Source: Bettongia penicillata ogilbyi
Lineage: Eukaryota > Chordata > Mammalia > Diprotodontia > Potoroidae
Direction: 5' to 3'
Assembly (NCBI GenBank): GCA_023548195.1
Contig: JAJHZJ010000496.1
Span: forward strand, 8,860,644-8,924,643
Length of the DNA stretch: 64,000 nucleotides
Position numbers and translations under genes: made by a program. A model generated the notes under the pieces. The model saw only the letters and a program-made list of their open reading frames with translations. It was not told the DNA's origin and made no database searches. Positions 21,507 to 32,339 of this stretch are shown here, piece by piece (within the stretch, counting starts at the first letter, position 1; the number at the start of each line of letters is the position of its first letter).

Positions 21507-22312
21507 GCACAGGGTGAATTGAATAGGATGGGATCGTATCTTTAAATAATGAAATTAATTAAGCAGTGAGAGAGAAATATATTGGGAGGAGAAAGGGAGA
21601 AATGGAATGGGGTAAATTATCTCTCATAAAAGAGGAAAGTAAAAGACTTTTCAGTGGAGGGAAAAAGTGGGGAGTTGAGAGAAAACATGAAGTTTACTCT
21701 CATCACATTCGACTAAAGGAAGGAATAAAATGCACACTTATTTTGGTATGAAAACCTATCTTATAATACAGGATAGTGGGGGAGAAAGGGATAAGCAAGG
21801 TGGGGGCGATAATGGAAGGGAGGGCAGTGGGAAGAGGGAGCAATCTTGGGGAGGGATAGGATCAAAAGAGAGAATAGAAGAAATGGGGGGCAGTCTAGTA
21901 TGGAGGGAAATATAGCTAGTCTTACACAACATGACTTTTATGTAAGTCATTTGCAAAACTACATAAATATGATCTATATTGAATTGACTTCCTTCCCAGT
22001 GGGGATGGGTGGGGATGGAGGGAGGAAGAGAAGTTAGAACTCAAAAGTTTTAGGAACAACTGTTGAGTACTGTTCTTGAAACTAGGAAACAAGACATATA
22101 GGTAATGGGGTATAGAAAGTTATCTTGTCCTACAGGACAAAAGAGAAGATGGGGATAAGGGAAGGGAGGGATGTTAGAAGGGAGGACAGGTTGGTAATAG
22201 AGGCAATTAGAATGCTCGCATTTAGGGTTGGGGGAGGGGAGAAATGGGGAGAAAATTTGGAACCCAAAATTTTGTGGAAATGAATGTTGAAAATTTAAAT
22301 AAATAAATAAAA

Positions 22313-22564
22313 TTTGAAAACAACAACAATAACAACAAAAAACCCAACCAAAAAAAGCAGCTCCCAGCTCTCAAGTAGTTGACAATGAAGGGACTGTAGA
22401 AGACAAAAAAAAAAAATAATAACCTATAGTTTTAAAGTTTGCTATAAACAAAATTATTAAATATGAACATGAAGCATATTATCATTATATTAAAATATGT
22501 AAATTGCTTTACAAACCTTCAAGCATTATAGAAATATGAACTATTTTATTATTATTATTATTAA
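22313..22564 (+). repeat. Non-HAL1 segment trapped inside the insertion
   Basis: After the first A-rich end ('caacaacaataacaac') comes about 100 bp of unknown sequence, then a SINE-like 3' end ('aaattgctttacaaaccttc' to an ATT run at 22548-22562). This is candidate transduced flank. Confidence 0.55.
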
Positions 22565-22738
22565 ATAAAAGTGCATAAATGTGCAAATATGTCAAATATG
22601 AATGCATGTGTATAGCGTATATTAGATTGCATGCCATCCTGGGGTGGGAGAGGGAGAAAATTTGGAACTCAAAATCTTATGGAAGTGGATCTTGAAAACT
22701 AAAAATAAATGAATTAATATTAAAAATAAATAAAAAAA
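22565..22738 (+). mobile_element. L1 3' UTR end, 5'-truncated
   Basis: 'caaatatgtcaaatatgaat', 'gtatattagattgcatgcca' and 'aatttggaactcaaaatctt' follow the end of the marsupial L1 3' UTR, then an A-rich tail that abuts the right target-site copy. Confidence 0.7.
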
Positions 22739-22756
22739 AGAAATTCCCGAATGGGG
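22739..22756 (+). repeat. Right target-site duplication of HAL1 copy 1
   Basis: Matches 19461-19478 with one A/G difference. Confidence 0.8.
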
Positions 22757-22794
22757 TCATGAAGAGTCAGACATGATTGAACATACCAACAGGT
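22757..22794 (+). repeat. Continuation of the interrupted SINE tail
   Basis: 'tcatgaagagtcagacatga' completes the RTE-like tail begun at 19423. Confidence 0.75.
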
Positions 22795-22807
22795 AAAGAT
22801 CTTTAGA

Positions 22808-22912
22808 ATGAATGACTTCCTTCAAGGCAACATATATCGATTAAGCATTTCCCATGTGCCAGGAATTGTGCTAATGATAAAAGAGAGTCTCTGTCCCCAA
22901 GAATTTTATTTA
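22808..22912 (+). repeat. 'Tattaagcacc' repeat fragment
   Basis: 'cccatgtgccaggaattgtg' and 'gtctctgtccccaagaattt'. Confidence 0.5.
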
Positions 22913-23104
22913 TATCGTGCCAATATAATAACCTAGCTCTTCCTTTCTCCATGTACAGCACCCTGTCCAAGATGTAACACTCTCTCCTAGACATAGGATT
23001 TAGAACTGAAAATTTGGAAATTCCTTGTAATTCTTGCAACTTTTAGCCTTAGAGAATTGTCTTAGGCCCTGAGTGCCCAGGGCATATGATGAGAGACTTG
23101 TTCC

Positions 23105-23292
23105 AGGTCACATAGGCCATATGTGTCAATATTTTCAGCTCATCTATGTTCTTCCTAAATGGTGGTATCCAGAATTGACCATACTCCAACTAAGGTCTGA
23201 TGAAGGTCAAAGGCACTGGGACAGTTGCTTTCTGCTTCCTACTTGCCACACCGCCGTCCATACATCCTTCTATCACTTTAGCTTTCTTGCCT
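23105..23292 (-). repeat. Antisense CR1/L3 fragment
   Basis: 'gttcttcctaaatggtggta' and 'tccagaattgaccatactcc' followed by 'aactaaggtctgatgaaggt' are the antisense of the RT-end region of CR1/L3. Confidence 0.55.
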
Positions 23293-24745
23293 GACATATC
23301 CCAGATTCATGAGTCACCAGACTAATTACACTACCCAACCTACACTCGGGTGCATGTATCTACATGTAATTCTGGTCTTTGATGATACTTCTGCATTCTA
23401 TTCAGCAGATCCTGGTGCTGACCAGGGAGGAGGCGGGAGTCACTATTGTCCCTGGATACACAGATGTCCAAAATGTGACTTGGTTCCATGGAATCAGAGT
23501 AAGCCTTAACTTTGCTCAATTTGTAAAGACTTGAGGTGTATTTCAGCAGATTATGGATGTCTGTGAAATAGCACGGAGCTCTACAGATGCAGCAAATGGT
23601 GCCACAGTTGTTAATGTCTCAAGGATTCTAAATCTCTTTAAGGAGTGTCTGGGTGCTGCTTCATCCTCCTTTCTATTTTTTCCTAGATGTTACAGGAAGG
23701 AACTCCAGGTTATTTGAATAATCTGGTGCAGCTATAATGGAGAGCTTGGTGAGCTTGGAGAGAATAGGGAGGTGCCTAGAAATGGAATGACAGGAAAGAA
23801 TGAGATATTCCTCCTAAAGTCCTAGACCTGGATCTTCCAGAAAGTGCTGATGCAAACAGTAGACATAACCCTTGAGCCCTGGGGTAGAGGGGAGGTGAAT
23901 AGTAATAAGACACCAGGAACATACAGAAAGGGAAAGAAACCACTTGTGAAGTGTAAGTAGAGGTTCTCTCTATGGTGTCTAAGAGATACTTGTGAGGGAA
24001 GTCTGGGATTTAAAAAAGGCATAATGATGATGACGGTGGTGACGATGATGATGATGTTTCTGAGCTATAAAGAGACTGTTTCTGCTCATATAAGTGAGTT
24101 GATAGAAGCACCTGCTCCCTGGGGAAAAGGACCAAACACCATTTATGAGGCTGAGAAGAACAAAGCAACTCTGTAGAACAGGGTATGGGGCCAATAATGA
24201 CATTGCAAGCTGATGGGACCTAAAGAGAGCTTAAGGAGGAACCACGGAAGTGGAAGGAGCAGCGATGGGGGTAGTGGCTTGGGATCATTTCGGGAGGGAG
24301 ACAAAGGACATGATAATTGCTAGAAATCAGTAACACTACGTAGGCATACTATAGAAGGACCCCACTGTGGAGCAGCAAACCTTCTACCAGAGCCCTGCCC
24401 AGTGTTTTATGCCACTGAGGCTGTAAAAGTCTTCAGGAAGCTTTGAATTTTGGTTAGTATTTTTACCATCTGTGGGCTTGGAGGTGAGTGTTACTTGTTT
24501 TCATTAATTTATAAGTAAAGCACTTTCTGTTTGAGCCTTAAGACTCTGGGAACTCTCAAGGGAAGTTGGTTACTCCCCTTAAGGGAGTGTCAGATACTGG
24601 AAGGCCAAGATCATCCAGATAGGGCAAGGAGCCAGAGAAATGAGAAAGAGCCAGAGTGTAACTGGGCCTAGCATGTCAGGAGTATGCCACTAACATAAGG
24701 GTTGCATTGGTTATGATCTTAGGTAATAATACTTAAAATCATACT
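23293..24745. other. Low-repeat stretch with one microsatellite
   Basis: No gene or transposon recognised apart from a (GATGAC/GAT)n tract at 24015-24057. Confidence 0.35.
24015..24057 (+). repeat. Imperfect GAT/GAC triplet repeat
   Basis: 'tgatgatgacggtggtgacg' followed by GAT units. Confidence 0.85.
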
Positions 24746-24749
24746 TCTG

Positions 24750-24930
24750 GAGCAGCTAAGTGGTGCAGGGGATAGAGAACTAGCCCTAGAGTCAGGAGCA
24801 CCTGAGTTTAAATCCAGTCTCAGAAACTTACACTTACTAGCTGCATGACCCTGTGCAAGTCACTTAACCCCAATTGCCTCTCAAAAACACACAAACCAAC
24901 AAAAAACCCCAAACCCCAAACCAACCCATT
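24750..24930 (+). repeat. tRNA-headed marsupial SINE
   Basis: 'gcagctaagtggtgcagggg', 'agtcaggagcacctgagttt', 'tgcaagtcacttaaccccaa' and an A/C-rich tail 'caacaaaaaaccccaaac'. It lacks the long tail of the 63.5-kb copy. Confidence 0.85.
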
Positions 24931-24989
24931 CTTATGCCACTCAAGGATCAAGTTTCTTCCTTTATAGACTCAGTATAAGCCACTGGGGT

Positions 24990-25975
24990 TTCAGAACTGG
25001 ATTAATAATCAGACTCAAAGAGTATTCATTAATGACTTCCAGTTAGAAAGGAAGTCTTCAGTGGCATGGTCCCAGAAACCTGTGTTTGTCCTTGTGTTAT
25101 TTCACATTTTTGTCATTGAGTTGGATAAAGTCATAGCATATGAAATTAGCAGATGACACAGATATGGAAGGAAGAGCTAAAATATTGACAGTCAGTCTAA
25201 AAGAACCTTGGCAGGCTAGAGTACGTGCTAAATCTAATAAGATGAAATCCAATAGAAAGAGATGTAAAGTCTTAGATTTAGGTTCAACAAATTAGCTTCA
25301 AAAGTACAATGGGAGGGAAAAGTGATTAGATAGAATTGCCTATCTAATGCTGGGGGTTCTTGTGGATTGCACCCCAAAATGAGTAAATGGTAGGATATGA
25401 TTGACAAGAAAAGCTAATGCGATCTTGGGATGCATTAAGAGATGTGAACTTTCTAGGCATAAAGAAGCGATCTTCCTTTCTCCTACCTTGGACAGATCAC
25501 ATCTAGAATATTCTGTTCACTTGCAGGCACCATATTTTAGAATGGAGATGGATCAGATGGTGAAAACTATTAAGTGTGTGGGACATGAAAACTGGTTAAA
25601 AGAAGAAGGGATGTTTGGTCTAAACAAGAGAAGGCTGAAGGATGGTAGGGATTTGGGAAGAACCATGACCATTTCCCTCAGTGTTGAAGAAGTATGAATC
25701 TTTTTCTGTTTGTACCCAGGAAATAAAAGTAAGAGTAATGAGTAGAAGCTACAAAGAGACAAATTTAGGTTTAATGTTGGGAAAATCTCCCAACATTTGG
25801 GGCTTTTTTCTTCAATTTTATTGAATTTAGTCCAAAAGTAGAATGGGCTGCCTAAAAGGAGAGTGTATTCCCCCTCAGTGGAGGTTTTGAAGGAGAAGTC
25901 TTAGGGATACTTGTCCAGTATGTTGTCGGGGCAATTCTTCTTGGGGTGTGGGTTGAACTAGATGGGTGGCAGGAA
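24990..25975 (+). mobile_element. CR1/L3 LINE 3' part, sense, about 1 kb
   Basis: It preserves the order of the ORF2 end: 'gtattcattaatgacttcca', 'gcagatgacacagatatgga', 'gcgatcttgggatgcattaa', 'cacatctagaatattctgtt'. The 3' UTR follows: 'agtagaatgggctgcctaaa', 'cccctcagtggaggttttga' and 'gggttgaactagatggg'. Frameshifts and stops throughout show long decay. The longest CR1/L3 remnant in the window. Confidence 0.7.
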
Positions 25976-25984
25976 ACAAGTCTT

Positions 25985-26235
25985 TAGTGTGCACCTATTA
26001 TGTATCAGGTACTATGCAAAGCACTTAACAAATACGTCATTTTGTCTTCTCAACAATCCTGGAAGGTAGATGCTATTATTATCATCATTTTACAGTTGAG
26101 TAAACTGAGGCAGAGCAAGTTGAAGTGACTTGTTCATGGTCACACAAATAGTATGTGTTTGAGGCTAGATCTGGACTCAGGTCTTCCTGACTCTAGACCC
26201 TTACCCTCTAAACCCTGTGCCACCTACCTGCCTTT
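25985..26235 (-). repeat. Antisense MAR1-type SINE, full length
   Basis: Runs from 'gtgcacctattatgtatcag' through 'gatgctattattatcatcat', 'tgacttgttcatggtcacac', and 'tctggactcaggtcttcctg' to 'gtgccacctacctgcc', so it reaches the SINE 5' end. Confidence 0.85.
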
Positions 26236-26239
26236 AAGC

Positions 26240-27182
26240 AGAAGAGATATGAAGAGGGGGGAACCTGTGGAAGATATTAATAGGAGCCAGTGGTAAGGAA
26301 GCAGTGAGTACCAGTGGGGTCCTTTCCAACCCTGAGATTCTGCGATCCTTTGATCCTGTCTCCTACACCCAAGTGCATCCTCACTCTTGTAAGCAGACAT
26401 ATTTCCTCACCCTCAGATCACCCAATTCATGGTCACACTACCTACCCTCTCACTCTCTGACTCATGCTGCTCACCTCTACAGCCACTCAGTCATTCCAAT
26501 TACAACCTCTTCCTCTCCACCCATACTCCTTTCTTGACCTATTCACTACCCCACTCTCACCACCCTCAGTCAACAAACATCTGGGAACTCAGTCTCCTTC
26601 CACAGCCATGTCCAACCCAATCACCAGGCTCAAAGGAACGTGGACATGACCAAAATAACCCAGGAAAAAGAGGTGTTGGACACTGCATACCTAAAACTAA
26701 AGACTTACAGACTGACTGTTAATTGACTGACCCCTACTGACTTCCCTGTTTCGCTATGGCATCCTTGGCTCATGGCCTGAAACTTGCAGTTCTGATATTC
26801 ATCAAGTTCAGTCTTGAAGGCTTCTCAGTAATAACTCTAGAGAGTGCTCCTCTAGTCAAGGTATCCCTGGGAATATCAGAATTAGAGTGTTAGGACTTTT
26901 TAAGGGCCTTGAGCTCCCATGTAACCTGTCAGGCTAACAAAATTATCCAAAAAAGCCAATTTTTATTTCCCCCCCAAATTAAAAATAACAGTCAAGACAA
27001 TTTCCCTTAGCTTTTCTAAGTTTCAGACTTAGAGTATTACCCAAGGTGCCCATCCAAGGGGAAAGGATTCCAGTTTGCTAGAGCCTCAAGTTACCTCCTT
27101 CTCTGATTGTACTTTACTCATTTAGTCTTCTTGCCTTATGCCTTAAAAACCAAGGCGTCATGGCAGACCATGCATCATAGCC
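26240..27182. other. No element recognised
   Basis: C/T-rich between 26350 and 26600, which gives several overlapping open frames without domains. No repeat landmark. Confidence 0.35.
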
Positions 27183-27184
27183 AG

Positions 27185-27326
27185 AGACAGAAGAACTGGA
27201 TTTAAACTCTGCCCTTATATATTTTTTAACTGAGTGATCCCTTTTCTCAACTGTGAAATGAGAGGATTGTACTCTATGGCTCCCATGATCCTTTCTACTT
27301 CTGAATCAATTATCTTATGATTCTAT
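27185..27326 (+). repeat. MIR3-type SINE
   Basis: 'gaactggatttaaactctgc', 'ctcaactgtgaaatgagagg' and 'atcttatgattcta'. Confidence 0.6.
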
Positions 27327-27411
27327 GGCTGGGGAATCTCCTGAAGGGGAAATAAACTTGAAGTCACTAGAATTAACAAAGTTCTTTTTTGCAGGTTCTA
27401 CCTTCTCTAGT

Positions 27412-27412
27412 G

Positions 27413-27463
<51 letters not shown>

Positions 27464-27600
27464 AAGGCACACAAACATACATATACATATGCATATACAA
27501 CAAACACATAAACATATATACAAACACATATATAACATTTACATGTGCATAAATATATAGCTATACACACATACATATATGTACACACACACATATACGT
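27412..27600 (+). repeat. (TA)n with ATAC-rich tail
   Basis: About 25 TA units (27412-27461), then degenerate CA/TA-rich sequence to 27600. Tyr/Ile-rich frames here are repeat artefacts. Confidence 0.9.
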
Positions 27601-28678
27601 GAATAATCTGTGCAACTCATAATGTCACCAAAGGGATGATGGGACCTGCTGATTTCCAGCTGGGCTGACCCTTCTTTCTTTGTCTCCTATCTAGTCCATA
27701 TTCCCATCTGACCTCAGTTCTTCCTTTCCTGGGGTGCCTCACATTTCAGGGAAGGGCCCATACATCCACGTGCAGGACTGTCCCTTCAAGTGTATTCAGT
27801 CTGTGCTTGGCATAGCTCTTCTACATTTTCCCACCTGACTTCTGTCTTTCTTTCTCTACGTTAGTGTGTATCACCTTACAAAGACCAAAGTCCTCTGGCA
27901 CTGCTCAGTTGTGTGAACTAACTGAGGGCCAAGACAAGGGCCACATCAAGAGTAGGAGAGAAGGATTCAGAACCCAGAGTCCACACCTTGTCTAGGACAC
28001 ATGGGAGGGGCGAGCAGGCTTAATTAAGTCCTTCTTCGGGGAGTGATGCTAAGGGTGGGGCCACTCCTGAGCATGCCCACTATAGCTGTCCAACAAAGCC
28101 TGAGTCAATGTGGGAGAGATGGAGCAGTGGATGGTAGAGAATAGGCCACATGGGCTAGGCATTTCAACCTGAATGGGGAGCCTTGTTCAGGGGGGTTGGG
28201 TGGGAAATCTTAAGTCTTGTTCTACTTGTAGTTGCATAGAGCTAGCCCCACCCTTTGCAAATGCTGCATAGCATCTTGTCAGAAAGAGATTCTAATCCAG
28301 AGAAATTGATGATTTCCCTTAAGACACATTTTTTTTTTAAAAAGGATTCATTCCTGTTTAAAGTCTTGCTAAATTAAAGTATTGCTAAATGCCATTGCCA
28401 CACCTGCTTTCACTACTTAGAGATTCCAAAGCTTGTCATTATGTCATGTTAGTATAGAAAAGTACATATCTTAGGGCTCACCTCATAGTTCCTGAGGATA
28501 ACATGCTCTTCCAGTGAGCGAGAGGTTTTATTTATTTTTTCAAGTAATCTTTTATTAATAGGCACCTGCTTGGTTAGTGATCATGTTGTGGTTTTACTCT
28601 GGGGGATGAGAGTGGGTGAAGAGCTGGTTGTACAGCCTCCCAAATGTTCTATTTGGTATTTAAAGTACTTCACAATAG
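27601..28678. other. No element recognised
   Basis: No repeat or exon seen. A short GC-richer patch at 28005-28100 holds 'taagggtggggccactcctg' (CACCC/Sp1-like) without other promoter marks. Confidence 0.3.
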
Positions 28679-28679
28679 G

Positions 28680-28920
28680 TTCTAGTTTACTTCTCTGGGC
28701 TTATATGCCCTCCATGGTCTAACTAGTCTGATCTCCTTGGGATTCTTGTATATGATGCTCCATCTCCTGATTCCATACCTTTCCGTATGCCTAAGTACCC
28801 CTAGTTTTCTTTAAGGTTCAGCTAAATTATCATCTCCCACCCTTAGAGCCTGTCTCCTCTCCCCTCCAGTAGTCAATATCCCGTGAAATTACTTTGGATA
28901 TTTTTATTTACTTATCTGTC
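28680..28920 (+). repeat. L2 LINE 3' part, first half
   Basis: 'ccctccatggtctaactagt' and 'aggttcagctaaattatcat' then 'tttacttatctgtc'. The matching 3' end lies at 30030-30140, beyond inserted repeats. Confidence 0.5.
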
Positions 28921-28924
28921 TGTT

Positions 28925-29420
28925 AGCCAGTCAGTCAAAAAACATTCATTAAGCACCTACTATGTGCCAAGCACTATGTTTTTTGGGGATACAAAAAGAG
29001 ACAAAAGACAGTCCCCACCCTTAATGAGCTCATTATCTAATGGGTGAGACAAAAAGCAAACAAATGTATAACCAAGCTATATATGGGATAAATAGGAAGT
29101 AATTAAGAGGGAAAACGCTAGAATTAAGAGGGGTTGGGAAAGGCTTCCTGTGAAGGTGGGATTTTAGCTGGGACTTAAACCATGGAAGCCACAAGGCAGA
29201 GAAGAAGAAAGAGAACATTCCAGGTATGAGAGATAGCCAGGAAAATGTCTGAAGCTGAGAGATGGAGTGTCTTGTTCTTGGAATAGCTGGAAGGCCAATA
29301 TTCCAGGATTGAAGAGTATGTGTTAGAGGATCAGGTGTAAGAAGAATGAAAAGGGAGAGAAGACTGGGTTAGAGAGGGCTTTGGATGCCAAAGGATTTTG
29401 TATTTGATTTTAGAGGGGAT
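28925..29420 (+). repeat. 'Tattaagcacc' marsupial repeat, longest copy
   Basis: About 495 bp in order: 'taagcacctactatgtgcca', 'gacagtccccacccttaatg', 'aggcttcctgtgaaggtggg', 'gatggagtgtcttgttcttg', 'gagggctttggatgccaaag'. The class is uncertain (possibly MAR4-like or a LINE-derived SINE). Confidence 0.75.
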
Positions 29421-29440
29421 AAAGAAGCACAGAGGGAAAG

Positions 29441-29693
29441 TGTTGACAAATGCTTTCAATGAGGATGAACAAGGCATCAAGGTCAACTACCGTACTGATG
29501 GTAAATTCTTCAATTTGAAAATGCTACAAGCCAAGACCAAAGTGGAGGGAGTGTTGGGGCATGATTTTCTGTTTGCAGATGATTGTGCACTCAGTGCAGC
29601 CTCTGAAGCTGAGATGCAGCAAAGTGTGGATCAATTCTCTGCTGCTTGTGCTAATTTTGACCTAACTTTCAATACCAAGACAACACAGGAGTG
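29441..29693 (+). pseudogene. Reverse-transcriptase domain fragment of a non-LTR retrotransposon
   Basis: The frame contains 'DGKFFNLKMLQAKTKV', then 'HDFLFADDCALSA', where FADD matches the catalytic Y/FXDD motif of reverse transcriptase, then 'ANFDLTFNTKTTQ', matching the conserved 'GL T N KKT' stretch after it. Only motifs around domain 5 remain (about 85 codons), closed by a TGA. The clade is uncertain (L2/CR1- or RTE-like). It lies between two blocks of an interspersed repeat. Confidence 0.7.
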
Positions 29694-30028
29694 ATCACAT
29701 AGGTCAGAAGAAAACCGAAAGACAAATAATGTTCCAAAAACTTAGAGAGAAGAGAATATCAAAGAGGGTGGTCAGCAACGTCAAAGTCTGCAGACAGGTC
29801 AAGGAGAATGAGAATTGAGAAAACTGGCCAATGAATTTGACAACTGAGAGATCATTAGCAACTTTGCAGAGAACAGTTTCAGTGGAATGATAAGGTCAGG
29901 AGCCATTCTATAAGGGGTTAAGAAAAGAGTGAGAGGAGATAAAGAGAATGCACCTGTTGTAGACAGCCTTTTCAAGGTGTAGTCATGAAGGGGCAGGAGA
30001 GATGTTGGATGGTCATACTGGTTCCCAC
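29694..30028 (+). repeat. Second block of an interspersed repeat
   Basis: 'gtctgcagacaggtcaagga', 'gagatcattagcaactttgc', 'gagaacagtttcagtggaat' and 'aagagtgagaggagataaag' form a recognisable mammalian repeat block that I cannot name. It may belong to the same element as 28925-29420. Confidence 0.5.
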
Positions 30029-30029
30029 T

Positions 30030-30142
30030 TCTAGGATGAAAGCTTATTGGGAGAAGAGACTGGTTCAGGTTTTTGTCTTTGTCTCTTCAGTGAATGACTG
30101 AAGGCATTTTATCAATACTCAGTGAATGAATGAATGAGTCAT
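30030..30142 (+). repeat. L2 LINE 3' end
   Basis: 'ctaggatgaaagcttattgg', 'tttgtctttgtctcttcagt' and 'ctcagtgaatgaatgaatga' complete the L2 begun at 28680. Confidence 0.6.
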
Positions 30143-30204
30143 TTTCTGTCCCAATTAGTTAGCTTCATTCATCTAATCGTAGACTACAGGATTTGAGGAT
30201 TTGT

Positions 30205-30402
30205 AGGAGCATTGACTTAGAGTAGGAAGGAGCCTCAGAGGTTCTTGAATCCAACTCCCTTATTTTACAGGTGAAGAAACTGATGCCTGAAGAGGTTGGG
30301 TGACTTGCTCAAAGTCACTTAAATGGTAGGTGCTAAATTCAAACCCAAGTCCTCTGACTCTAGCCCCAAGGTTCTTTCCAGTGGATCACAGTGCATCCCA
30401 AT
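30205..30402 (-). repeat. Antisense CORE-SINE
   Basis: 'aaggagcctcagaggttctt', 'ccttattttacaggtgaaga', 'gtgacttgctcaaagtcact' and 'caagtcctctgactctagcc'. Confidence 0.75.
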
Positions 30403-30599
30403 TATTCATAACTTGGGAGGATTTTCAAATTACCTTTTTTAATATTCCAACTAGAGAATAAATCTTGGAGATTTCTTTTTGAAAATTACATAAGGTGTGG
30501 GCAAAGCATACTCAGTTGATCTTCTGTCAGTTTGGTTGAATTATGGTGTTGAGCTCTCTATAGTGTTAACTGATGATTTTCCATATTGAATGAATTAAT

Positions 30600-30735
30600 G
30601 ACAAAAGCCTTTTATTAATCATTTATTATATGCCAAATATTGTGCTAAGTACCCAGGATACAAATAGGAAATGGAGACAGTCCCCTCTTTTACAGAGTTC
30701 TGATTGGGGAGGAAACACACATAATTAATAATGAA
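30600..30735 (+). repeat. 'Tattaagcacc' repeat, 5' part
   Basis: 'catttattatatgccaaata', 'ttgtgctaagtacccaggat', 'agacagtcccctcttttaca'. Confidence 0.6.
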
Positions 30736-30899
30736 TTAATGGTGAGCTTTATCACTCTGGAAGATCACTCCATCCTCCTCCCACTGGAAGATTCCTCTGT
30801 TCTGTAGTCTATCCCCTTAATTAGTCAATTCTTTTTGGAACCTCTATTTTATATAAGTTGCCCATGCCAATCATGCCCTCTCCTTCATTCCCCTCTGGG

Positions 30900-31112
30900 C
30901 TCTACTCCTGGCACTTCAGATTTCTTTCTCTACTTTTTGTGGGCACCTTCTCTCCCCTCCCCTCCTTTTCATCTTCCCTTTATATGATGTCTTCACCTAT
31001 TATAATTACAATATAACTATATTATAATTAAGGGCAGGGATTGACATTCTCTCTGCTTGCATTTATATTCCTCGTACGTAGCAGAGAGCCCAATACATGG
31101 TAATGCTTGACT
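30900..31112 (+). repeat. L2-like 3' end
   Basis: 'gggctctactcctggcactt', 'taagggcagggattgacatt' and 'cagagagcccaatacatggt'. Confidence 0.5.
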
Positions 31113-31294
31113 TGACTACTGAAGAGCACCAAAGGTCAGACAGAAGGGGTCAGTTAGAAGCAAAGTTGACATGAAATTTGAAGTAGTGATACTTTGAGTA
31201 CAGTCATTAAATACTTAATATTAACATTATTTTTATAGGACACATGATTCTAAAAAAGATAAAGCTAATGTAATCACAAACCCAGAGTATCAGA

Positions 31295-31858
31295 ACATCT
31301 CCAGGTTGGAAGAGGTATTAGAAGCCATTTAGTCTAGGCTAATGGTAATAATGACTGACAACTTTACTCCTAATTGATCATCCAGTCTCCATTTCAAGAC
31401 TTTGAGGGAGGCGCACATACTATCTTCCAAGTCAGGTTATTCCCTTTCTGGGTAGTGCTGAGTATGAGACATTTTTCCTTGTACTGATTTCACTAGATCT
31501 GTGTCTCTCCAGTTTCCATGTGTTGATCTTAGTTCGCTCCTCTGAGACCTACTAGAACAAATCTACTCCATCTTCCCCATCGCAGGTCTTCAAGGAAGCT
31601 CTCTTATCCCCATTAAGTCTTCTCTTTTCCGGTCAAGATATCCTTATTTTTTTCAACTGATCCTTGAATGACATGCCATCCTGGTCACCCTCTTATGCAT
31701 ATGCTCCACTTTGCCAATGTCTTCCCTCAGTTGTGGAATTGAGAACTGATCATAGTTCTCCAGATCAAGTTATGCAATCATCACTTGACAGATATAATCT
31801 TCTCATTTGGGCACTCAACGGTAGGACTAGACTCTCTTGTCTTATATCATAGTATAAC
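31295..31858 (-). repeat. Antisense CR1/L3, about 560 bp
   Basis: 'gtatcagaacatctccaggt' at the LINE 3' end, then 'gtcttctcttttccggtcaa', 'tttttcaactgatccttgaa', 'catcctggtcaccctcttat' and 'ttgccaatgtcttccctcag'. The order is that of the antisense 3' third. Confidence 0.6.
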
Positions 31859-31864
31859 ACAATT

Positions 31865-32018
31865 TAAGACAATTCACTTCTCAGCCTCAGTTACCTCATT
31901 TACAAAATGGGTATATTAATAGCACTTACCTCAATGGATTGTTGTGAAGATAAAATGAAATCATGTATGGAAAGCCCTTGGAATATCTTAAAGCACTATG
32001 TAAATACATTTTTTTCTC
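31865..32018 (+). repeat. MIR, 3' two-thirds
   Basis: 'tctcagcctcagttacctca', 'agcacttacctcaatggatt' and 'gcactatgtaaataca'. Confidence 0.75.
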
Positions 32019-32339
32019 ATTTTCCTCATCTTTTTATTTAGTGAGATTCAGATAAAAACAATCCAGGGACACGACTATAGCCTATTAAGATTTCTTTATT
32101 TGTAGTGTTCTGTGTACTGTTTGCACAGGTAAATAAAATAACTGGTTTTTTGTGGTTGAATAAAAGTATTACTTTGTAAGTTATCTCTTATATTTTACAG
32201 TGTAGAGATGTAAGATCTTATGAAGGACGAACACACACGCACACAATGTTAGATCTTATACTCTACCATTGTAGATTCACTACAGTAAAAACATCCTTGA
32301 TACAACTCTAAGACTGGACAATATATAATTTAGGTTTCC

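Larger units (their letters stand above)
19475..22738 (+). mobile_element. HAL1 (half-L1) insertion with a composite 3' end
   Basis: Begins with an L1-like 5' end (near 'ggcagagccaagatggc'), has a 5' UTR of about 750 bp, one ORF1-like region (20234-21334) and a G-rich 3' UTR ending near 22312 in 'aaataaataaataaaa'. There is no endonuclease/RT ORF2, as in HAL1 elements described from opossum. About 325 bp later a second L1-type 3' end (22565-22738) closes the unit, and the duplicated target site flanks the whole block, not the first A-rich end. It would have needed ORF2 protein supplied in trans. Confidence 0.8.

Noticed and set aside
27315..27615. Tyr/Ile/Cys-rich frames
   Set aside because: Products of the (TA)n and ATAC-rich microsatellite.
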